DNA of 5,058 nucleotides, from NCBI GenBank assembly GCA_963638355.1, contig CAVHRT010000111.1, positions 1 through 5,058 of the forward strand. The letters run 5' to 3'. Below are positions 1 to 4,529 of this stretch, piece after piece (position 1 is the stretch's first letter; each line of letters begins with the position of its first letter). The translations under genes were made by a program, and so were the position numbers. The stretch comes from W0P28-013 sp963638355 (GTDB taxonomy: Bacteria > Bacteroidota > Bacteroidia > Bacteroidales > Paludibacteraceae). Under the pieces are notes generated by a model, which saw only the letters and a program-made list of their open reading frames with translations, was not told the origin of the DNA and made no database searches.

Positions 1-1370
1 GCCGATTTTTGGACGATTTTCTTGTTCACGAAACGCGAAAAATTCTGCTTGTGAATGGCGCGAGGCAGATTGGGAAATCGTATCTGATTAGGTATGTTGG
101 CAAGAAACTTTTTAAGCATTTTGTCGAGATTAACCTAAAATCGGATCTAGAGGGTGAGCAGATTTTTGCGTCTGCTCGCAGTAAGGAGGATTTTTATCTA
201 CAGCTTGGTGCCATCGCGGGGTGCAATCTTGGAAATAGTCGTGATACGCTGATTTTTCTCGACGAAATTCAGAGTTATCCGCACTTGATGACGTTGCTCA
301 AATTCTTGAACGAAGATGGCAAATATCGCTACATTGCGAGTGGCTCGCAGTTGGGCGTGGCACTGTCGCAAACGCCTTCGGTGCCAATGGGTAGCGTCGC
401 CATTCAGCAGATGTATCCGCTCGATTTTGAGGAGTTCTTGTGGGCTATTGGTTGTGGCAAAGAGGCTATTGCCGCCATGCGAGATAGTTTTCTTGCAAAA
501 GAGGGCTTAAACGATTCGCTGCACAATTTTATGCTGCAGCAGTTCAGAATCTACCTACTTGTTGGCGGTATGCCTGAGGCTATCAACAAATTTCTCGAAA
601 ATAGAAATATGGCGCAAGTGCGTGGTATTCAGCGCGATATTCATGCGCTTTACAAAATTGACGCTTCGCAATATGACGACGAACGCAAACTTGTTATCCG
701 AAAAATTTACGATCTGATTCCATCGAATATGGAAAACAAAAAGAAGCGTATTGTGGTGAAAAATATCGAGGATTCTAAGTCGCACAAGCAGTTTAGTGAC
801 TATGCCGATGAGTTTGAGTATCTCACAAATTCGGGCGTGGCGTTGGCGGTGCAAGCCATCAGTAATCCGAATTTCCCGCTAATCGAATCGGAAAATAAAA
901 ATCTGCTGAAGTTGTACATGAATGATGTTGGACTGCTTACTAGCATTCTGTATGGAACAAACATCAATGCGGTGCTTAACGACGAACGCAGTGTGAATCT
1001 GGGCGCAGTTTACGAGTCGGTGGTGGCGCAAGAGTTGCATGCTCACGGCTTTTCACTGCATTATTACGACAATAAGCAGCGCGGCGAAGTGGATTATTTG
1101 ATTGATGATTACAGAAATTTGTCGGTGCTGCCAGTCGAGGTGAAATCGGGGACGGATTACACTGTGCATAGTGCGTTGGATAAGTTTTTGGCAATGCCAG
1201 AGTATCGCATTGGTGAAGCGGTGGTGCTGAGCAACGAGCAGCGTGTCTATCGCGATGGCGGCATCACTTATATGCCCATTTATTACTGCATGTTTTTCGA
1301 TAATCGGCCATCGAACGACGATGAGTTGATTATCCCTGAAATGAAAATGCCACATTTCGAGAAAAAATGA
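1..1370 (+). CDS. DUF4143-type P-loop ATPase (AAA superfamily, COG1373-like), 5' partial
   Basis: Predicted cytoplasmic ATPase of the AAA/DUF4143 family; the biological role of this family is not settled. The frame is open to the left edge (first full codon at 3, reading R-F before a TTG at 9). Family members have a few more residues before the segment matching LDDFLVHE, so the true start probably lies just outside and the TTG is likely internal. Counting from that TTG: Walker A GARQIGKS at 17-24, Walker B LIFLDEIQ at 81-88, a sensor-like SGSQLG at 111-116, and the family segment MYPLDFEEFLWA at 135-146. The C-terminal DUF4143 half carries a PD-(D/E)XK nuclease-like signature: D362 in GEVDY, then E377 and K379 in EVKSG. 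All key residues are intact and there is no frameshift, so the protein looks functional. It ends convergently with the FAD dehydrogenase gene. Family assignment is firm; substrate and role are unknown. Confidence 0.93.
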   Translation, partial: RFLDDFLVHETRKILLVNGARQIGKSYLIRYVGKKLFKHFVEINLKSDLEGEQIFASARSKEDFYLQLGAIAGCNLGNSRDTLIFLDEIQSYPHLMTLLKFLNEDGKYRYIASGSQLGVALSQTPSVPMGSVAIQQMYPLDFEEFLWAIGCGKEAIAAMRDSFLAKEGLNDSLHNFMLQQFRIYLLVGGMPEAINKFLENRNMAQVRGIQRDIHALYKIDASQYDDERKLVIRKIYDLIPSNMENKKKRIVVKNIEDSKSHKQFSDYADEFEYLTNSGVALAVQAISNPNFPLIESENKNLLKLYMNDVGLLTSILYGTNINAVLNDERSVNLGAVYESVVAQELHAHGFSLHYYDNKQRGEVDYLIDDYRNLSVLPVEVKSGTDYTVHSALDKFLAMPEYRIGEAVVLSNEQRVYRDGGITYMPIYYCMFFDNRPSNDDELIIPEMKMPHFEKK

Positions 1371-1399
1371 CCTATAGGTCGAAAAAGTAGATTTTTTTT
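1362..1399. terminator. Candidate bidirectional terminator between convergent genes
   Basis: A perfect 12-bp palindrome, GACCTATAGGTC (1369-1380), overlaps the TGA stop of the ATPase gene. It can form a 4-bp GACC/GGTC stem with a TATA loop. It is flanked by A6 on the left (1362-1367) and T8 on the right (1392-1399). Read on the minus strand, the hairpin is followed directly by A then six T, as in a weak intrinsic terminator for the FAD dehydrogenase transcript. Read on the plus strand, the T8 tract starts 12 bases after the palindrome, so the fit is poorer, although the outer A and T tracts could pair and lengthen the stem. The position between two convergent stop codons supports a terminator role. 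The short stem keeps confidence modest. Confidence 0.4.
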
Positions 1400-2966
1400 A
1401 GTTTCCAATTTTCCCGCATTTCTCTGCAATTTTTTCGGCGATGCGTTCGCCGTCCATGGCCGACGAGGTGATGCCGCCTGCGTAGCCCGATCCTTCGCCA
1501 GCAGGGTAGAGTCCGTGCAGGTGGATATGCTCGTAGGTGTCGGCATCGCGTGGTATGCGCACGGGCGACGACGAACGGCTCTCGACGCCAACAATCACGG
1601 CTTCGTTGGTCAAGAAACCGCGCATTTTCCTATCGAATGCGGCGAAACCTTCCTGCAATCTGCGCCCAATGCGTTCGGGCAACCACTCGTGCAGCGGCGA
1701 GGCGTTCACTCCCGGCAGATAGGAACATTTTGGCAGTGAACACGAAGCGCGACCTGCTACAAAATCGGCCAAACGCTGCGCTGGAGCTGTCTGCAATCCT
1801 CCGCCATTATTCTCGAAAGCCATGCGCTCCAAATCCATCTGAAAATGCAGTCCGCACAACTCGCCGTAGTGCGCATATTCGGTCAAATCTTCGGGGTGAA
1901 GTTCCACCACAATGCCCGAGTTGGCAAATGGCGAATTGCGGTGCGATGCCGACATGCCATTCACCACAATCTGCTGCGGCTCGGTGGCCGACGGCACAAT
2001 ATGTCCGCCTGGACACATGCAAAACGAGTAAACCCCGCGCCCATCTGCCTGATGCACAAGACTATACGCCGCCGCTGGTAGATTCGGATTTCTCTGCCGA
2101 CTGTGGTACTGAATGCTGTCGATGAGTGCCTGCGGATGCTCCACGCGCACGCCCATGGCAAAGCCTTTGGCGCAAATGTCGATGCCTTGGCGGTGCAACA
2201 TTTGGTAGATGTCGCGTGCCGAATGTCCCGTGGCAAGTATCACATTATCAGCACTATACACATCACCACGCTCGGTGCGGACGCCACAAATTTGGTCGCC
2301 GCATGTGAGCAGTTCGGTTACGCGCGTGTCGAAATGCACCTCGCCGCCATATTCGGTGATGGTTTGGCACATGTTTTTGATGATTTGCGGCAGGCGGTCG
2401 GTGCCGATGTGCGGGTGTGCCTCGTACAAAATGCTATCTTGCGCTCCGTGGCGATGAAAAATCTCGAAAATGCGCTGCGGATTGCCGCGTTTCACACTGC
2501 GGGTGTAGAGTTTCCCGTCCGAAAAAGTGCCAGCACCGCCGCAGCCAAAACAGTAGTTCGATTCGGCATTGAGCGCCACATTGCGGTTCAGTTGGGCGAT
2601 GTCGCGTTTGCGCTCCGACACCTCTTTGCCGCGTTCGAGAATGATCGGCTTCAGCCCAAATTCCATCAGCCTGAGAGCAGCAAAAAGTCCAGCAGGACCG
2701 CTGCCAACAATCACCACCGCTGGCGCTTTCGATACATCGGCATAGTGCGGTTCGCTCTCGTATTTTATCACCTGCTCGCCATCGGCAAAAGCACGCACAC
2801 GCAGCAGCACTTGCGGCTGTCGACTGCGCGCATCGATCGATTTTTTCACAATCTGAAGTTGTGCAATATAGCGTGGCGAAACGCCCATTTTGCGCGCTGC
2901 AGCACGCTTCACTTCAGTTTCGTTGGCAGTCTGCTCGGGCGAAAGTGTCAGTTGTAGTTCGGTCAT
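1398..2966 (-). CDS. FAD-dependent dehydrogenase, COG2509 family
   Basis: A complete 522-residue predicted flavoprotein of the COG2509 'uncharacterised FAD-dependent dehydrogenase' family, probably soluble; substrate unknown. An N-terminal domain of about 80 residues (includes KKSIDAR at 41-47) precedes a Rossmann dinucleotide fold: GSGPAG at 88-93 ends the first strand, and E111 lies at the end of the second strand, where the FAD ribose is usually held. The family segment FGCGGAGTFSDGKL spans 140-153, with C139 and C142 around it. ATGHSARD (245-252) closes the substrate-side domain. Near the C terminus, GVESRSSSPVR (460-470) and YPAGEGSGYAGG (487-498) are the family's hallmark FAD-contact region. 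The length is normal and there is no signal peptide. The ATG at 2966 gives the expected family N terminus; AAAGGA directly abuts it, too close for a normal ribosome binding site. It is transcribed divergently from the DUF3109 gene. Confidence 0.93.
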   Translation of the reverse strand: MTELQLTLSPEQTANETEVKRAAARKMGVSPRYIAQLQIVKKSIDARSRQPQVLLRVRAFADGEQVIKYESEPHYADVSKAPAVVIVGSGPAGLFAALRLMEFGLKPIILERGKEVSERKRDIAQLNRNVALNAESNYCFGCGGAGTFSDGKLYTRSVKRGNPQRIFEIFHRHGAQDSILYEAHPHIGTDRLPQIIKNMCQTITEYGGEVHFDTRVTELLTCGDQICGVRTERGDVYSADNVILATGHSARDIYQMLHRQGIDICAKGFAMGVRVEHPQALIDSIQYHSRQRNPNLPAAAYSLVHQADGRGVYSFCMCPGGHIVPSATEPQQIVVNGMSASHRNSPFANSGIVVELHPEDLTEYAHYGELCGLHFQMDLERMAFENNGGGLQTAPAQRLADFVAGRASCSLPKCSYLPGVNASPLHEWLPERIGRRLQEGFAAFDRKMRGFLTNEAVIVGVESRSSSPVRIPRDADTYEHIHLHGLYPAGEGSGYAGGITSSAMDGERIAEKIAEKCGKIGN

Positions 2967-2976
2967 TCCTTTAGTC

Positions 2977-3006
2977 TATAAAGTGAAAAGTAAAAAGTCT
3001 ATAAAG
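2977..3006. repeat. Heptamer repeat array in the leader of the FAD dehydrogenase gene
   Basis: Plus-strand units TATAAAG (2977-2983), TGAAAAG (2984-2990) and TAAAAAG (2991-2997) are in perfect tandem. A further TATAAAG (3000-3006) follows after two bases. In the coding sense this is CTTTNNA repeated, ending 10 bp before the start codon. The same block contains a 12-bp direct repeat, AGTCTATAAAGT, at 2973-2984 and 2996-3007. A very similar CTTTNTA array precedes mntP. The repeats are plain in the sequence; any function is unknown. Confidence 0.7.
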
Positions 3007-3023
3007 TTCGTGATCTGCGGAAA

Positions 3024-3052
3024 TAATTGGGTAATTGGAAATTGAATAATTA
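3024..3052. repeat. Short AT-rich direct repeats (AATTG series)
   Basis: AATTG occurs at 3025-3029, 3033-3037 and 3040-3044, followed by AATTA at 3048-3052, so the units recur every 7 to 8 bases. TAATTGG is repeated exactly at 3024-3030 and 3032-3038. The block lies in the inferred untranslated leader of the FAD dehydrogenase transcript. It could be low-complexity drift; no hairpin or known motif stands out. Confidence 0.45.
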
Positions 3053-3065
3053 GAAAATTATTCCG

Positions 3066-3097
3066 CAAAATTACTGCAAAAAAATGGTTTGGTCAAA
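3066..3097 (-). promoter_or_regulatory. Bacteroidota-type promoter for the FAD dehydrogenase gene
   Basis: Read on the minus strand, TTTG (3097-3094) is the -33 box and TAATTTTG (3073-3066) matches the TAnnTTTG -7 box exactly, with a 20-base spacer. Transcription should start near 3060, giving a leader of roughly 90 bases that contains both repeat blocks upstream of the FAD gene. The promoter mirrors the plus-strand promoter around 3092.5. The motif match is seen directly; activity is inferred. Confidence 0.65.
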
Positions 3098-3119
3098 CGG
3101 CGGAAAAATGCTATTTTTG
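3088..3119 (+). promoter_or_regulatory. Bacteroidota-type promoter for the DUF3109 gene
   Basis: TTTG (3088-3091) is the -33 box and TATTTTTG (3112-3119) matches the TAnnTTTG -7 box exactly, with a 20-base spacer. The start of transcription should fall around 3125, giving a leader of about 30 bases before the ATG at 3157. The -33 boxes of this promoter and the opposing one form the palindrome GTTTGGTCAAAC-like core at 3087-3098 (perfect except for the central GT), so two polymerases probably cannot bind at once. Confidence 0.7.
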
Positions 3120-3156
3120 TCGAACTTTTGCCGAAACGAAAAATTTTTAGAAAACG

Positions 3157-3744
3157 ATGGTCGAGATTGGCGACACAGTTGTGAGTTTCGAACTCTTCGA
3201 GCGCATGTTTTGCTGCGATCTTGGCGTGTGCCGCGGTCAGTGCTGCGTCGAGGGCGACAGTGGTGCACCGCTCGAGGCAGGCGAGTGTGCCGAGTTGCAG
3301 CGCGCGTTGCCAGCCGTGTGGAACGATCTCTCGCCTGAGGCGCGTGCCGTAATCGACAAGCAGGGCGTGGCTTACCGCGATGTGGAGGGCGATTTGGTAA
3401 CTTCGCTCGTTGGCGGGCGCGAGTGCGTTTTTGCCTACACCGACACCGATGGCGTTTGCAAATGTGCCATCGAAAAAGCCTATCGCGAGGGACGATGCGC
3501 GTTTATGAAACCCATTTCGTGCCATCTCTATCCCGTGCGATTGACCAAATACAGGCATTTCACGGCGGTGAATTTTCATAGATGGGAGGTTTGCGCTTGT
3601 GCCGAAAAAAATGGTCGCGCGCTGCGGTTGCCAGCCTACAAATTTTTGAAAACGCCGCTCATTCGTCGCTTTGGCGAGGCGTGGTATGCCGAACTCGAAC
3701 AGGCCGCTGCAGCCTACGAAGCCGCGTTCAAGGCAAGAAATTAA
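3157..3744 (+). CDS. DUF3109 family cysteine-rich protein
   Basis: A 195-residue, probably cytoplasmic protein matching the DUF3109 family, common in Bacteroidales; function not established. It has 13 cysteines: 19, 20, 25, 29, 30, 44, 90, 101, 103, 114, 122, 146 and 148. They cluster as FCCDLGVCRGQCCVEGDSGAPLE (18-40, split here into the CC, C and CC groups), CKCAIEKAYREGRC (101-114), KPISCHLYPVR (118-128) and HRWEVCACAE (141-150). Such spacing resembles cysteine-cluster proteins that bind zinc or an iron-sulfur cluster, but the ligand here is inference. There is no signal peptide or membrane segment, and length is normal for the family. The ATG at 3157 gives the conserved N terminus and sits about 30 bases after the predicted transcription start; no Shine-Dalgarno sequence is visible. 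mntP follows after 97 bp and may be partly co-transcribed. Confidence 0.92.
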   Translation: MVEIGDTVVSFELFERMFCCDLGVCRGQCCVEGDSGAPLEAGECAELQRALPAVWNDLSPEARAVIDKQGVAYRDVEGDLVTSLVGGRECVFAYTDTDGVCKCAIEKAYREGRCAFMKPISCHLYPVRLTKYRHFTAVNFHRWEVCACAEKNGRALRLPAYKFLKTPLIRRFGEAWYAELEQAAAAYEAAFKARN

Positions 3745-3746
3745 AA

Positions 3747-3770
3747 GATTTCAGATTTCAAATTTCAGAT
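3747..3770. repeat. GATTTCA heptamer tandem repeat
   Basis: Units GATTTCA (3747-3753), GATTTCA (3754-3760) and AATTTCA (3761-3767), then GAT, run in tandem starting two bases after the TAA of the DUF3109 gene. The unit length equals that of the CTTTNNA arrays but the sequence differs. No function can be read from it. Confidence 0.6.
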
Positions 3771-3799
3771 TGTGCATCTGCGAATTTTTGCGGTAGGCG

Positions 3800-3833
3800 C
3801 ACTTTATACACTTTTTACTTTCTACTTTTTACT
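3800..3833. repeat. CTTTNTA heptamer-like array in front of mntP
   Basis: CACTTTATA (3800-3808) and CACTTTTTA (3809-3817) are followed by CTTTCTA (3818-3824), CTTTTTA (3825-3831) and CT. The array ends 8 bp before the mntP start codon. It is close in sequence and placement to the array before the FAD dehydrogenase gene, read in that gene's coding sense. It occupies the place where a Shine-Dalgarno sequence would normally sit. Confidence 0.6.
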
Positions 3834-3841
3834 AAAAAGAA

Positions 3842-4414
3842 ATGAACTACCTCGATCTTATCTTGATTTCCATCGGTTTGGCAATGGATTGTTTTGCGGT
3901 GTCGATTGCCAGCAGCATTGCATATGGTCGCTACGATTGGCCGAAAATTCTGCGAATGGCGCTTTTCTTCGGCTTTTTTCAGGGTGCAATGCCGTTCATT
4001 GGTTGGTTTGCTGGCGTGTGGTTTGCCGATTTCATCGGGAAAATTGACCACTGGCTGGCATTCGTAATTCTTGGCTTTTTGGGCGGAAAAATGATTGTGG
4101 GCAGTCTGAAAAAAGATGCGACCGCCGACGATAAAAAGACGCCATTTGGTTCTATGCGCATGCTTTTGGTGATGGCCGTGGCAACCAGCATCGATGCGTT
4201 GGCAACGGGTTTGATATTTGTTCCGCTGGGCAATTTCATCTACCAAGCTGTGGCGGTGATTGCGCTGGGTAGCTTCATTTTCACCATTTTGGGCTGCATC
4301 ATTGGCGTGTCGTTCGGCAAACGCTTCAAACTGAATGTAGAACTCATCGGCGGCATAATCTTATTTGGCATTGGCCTGAAAATCCTGCTCGAACACCTGA
4401 TAAGTGGGTGCTGA
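3842..4414 (+). CDS. mntP: Manganese efflux pump MntP
   Basis: A 190-residue inner-membrane exporter that removes excess Mn2+ from the cytoplasm; length is close to that of E. coli MntP. Six membrane segments are visible at roughly 4-24, 35-59, 68-88, 105-127, 133-155 and 166-186, in the usual arrangement of two related three-helix halves. The signature GLAMDCFAVSI (12-22) in helix 1 carries D16, and ATSIDALATGLIF (114-126) in helix 4 carries D118; these two acidic residues are conserved in the family and thought to take part in ion transport. The charged loop KKDATADDKKTPFG (90-103) separates the halves. The ATG at 3842 gives the expected N terminus; only an A-rich stretch precedes it. I see no yybP-ykoY-type manganese riboswitch and only a weak promoter match (AATTTTTG, 3783-3790, one base off TAnnTTTG, without a good -33 box), so read-through from the DUF3109 gene is plausible. 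Confidence 0.95.
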   Translation: MNYLDLILISIGLAMDCFAVSIASSIAYGRYDWPKILRMALFFGFFQGAMPFIGWFAGVWFADFIGKIDHWLAFVILGFLGGKMIVGSLKKDATADDKKTPFGSMRMLLVMAVATSIDALATGLIFVPLGNFIYQAVAVIALGSFIFTILGCIIGVSFGKRFKLNVELIGGIILFGIGLKILLEHLISGC

Positions 4415-4422
4415 AAATCTCG

Positions 4423-4453
4423 ATTTTGTACATTTAACTGGCAATTTTGTACA
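4423..4453. repeat. Paired ATTTTGTACA direct repeat
   Basis: ATTTTGTACA occurs exactly at 4423-4432 and 4444-4453, 21 bp apart or about two helical turns. The second copy lies in the 8-bp palindrome TTGTACAA (4447-4454). A third TGTAC lies at 4491-4495, running into the -7 box of the downstream promoter. These could be operator half-sites for a repressor of the membrane-protein gene, but no regulator is recognisable. Confidence 0.4.
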
Positions 4454-4462
4454 ATCAGCTGT

Positions 4463-4490
4463 GTTTTGCTTTTCTGATATGGAGCAAAAC
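4463..4490. promoter_or_regulatory. Inverted repeat GTTTTGCT-N12-AGCAAAAC
   Basis: GTTTTGCT (4463-4470) and AGCAAAAC (4483-4490) are perfect reverse complements, 12 bases apart. The element covers the -33 region of the promoter that follows. A further TTTTGC (4496-4501) could pair instead with the GCAAAA at 4484-4489. It may be an operator, or a weak hairpin ending the mntP transcript, although there is no long T tract behind it. Confidence 0.4.
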
Positions 4491-4500
4491 TGTACTTTTG
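4470..4500 (+). promoter_or_regulatory. Bacteroidota-type promoter for the membrane-protein gene
   Basis: TACTTTTG (4493-4500) matches the TAnnTTTG -7 box exactly and is followed by CA. The -33 box is less clear: TTTT at 4470-4473 gives a 19-base spacer, while a perfect TTTG at 4465-4468 would need 24 bases. Transcription would start near 4507, about 23 bases before the ATG at 4530, a sensible leader length. Confidence 0.5.
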
Positions 4501-4529
4501 CATCATTGAACTAAAAAAATCTTACAAAA

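Noticed and set aside
9..11. TTG as the true start of the DUF4143 ATPase
   Set aside because: The frame stays open to the left edge, and homologues as I recall them have several more residues before this point, so the gene more likely starts outside the window.
2103..2957. Long open frame (284 codons) on the plus strand opposite the FAD dehydrogenase gene
   Set aside because: It is antisense to a strongly supported gene, has no recognisable motifs and reads like reverse-complement codon bias. Other frames inside 1515-2457 are the same kind of shadow.
3058..3579. Minus-strand frame of 173 codons opposite the DUF3109 gene
   Set aside because: It overlaps a conserved-family gene and the divergent promoter region, and its translation shows no family features.
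3766..3780. Hairpin CAGAT-TGTGC-ATCTG followed by CGAATTTTTG as a terminator of the DUF3109 gene
   Set aside because: The 5-bp stem has only two G:C pairs and the T run is short and offset; too weak to annotate as a terminator.
2967..3841. CRISPR-like array from the repeated short units in the gaps
   Set aside because: Units are 7-8 bp, in direct tandem or nearly so, with no spacers of constant length and no cas genes in view.
3815..4246. Minus-strand frame of 143 codons opposite mntP
   Set aside because: It is antisense to a clear MntP coding sequence; its His/Cys-rich translation is an artefact of the opposite strand.
4414..4427. AAAATC-TC-GATTTT inverted repeat at the mntP stop codon as a terminator
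   Set aside because: The stem is almost all A:T with a loop of two bases, and no T tract follows beyond the stem itself.
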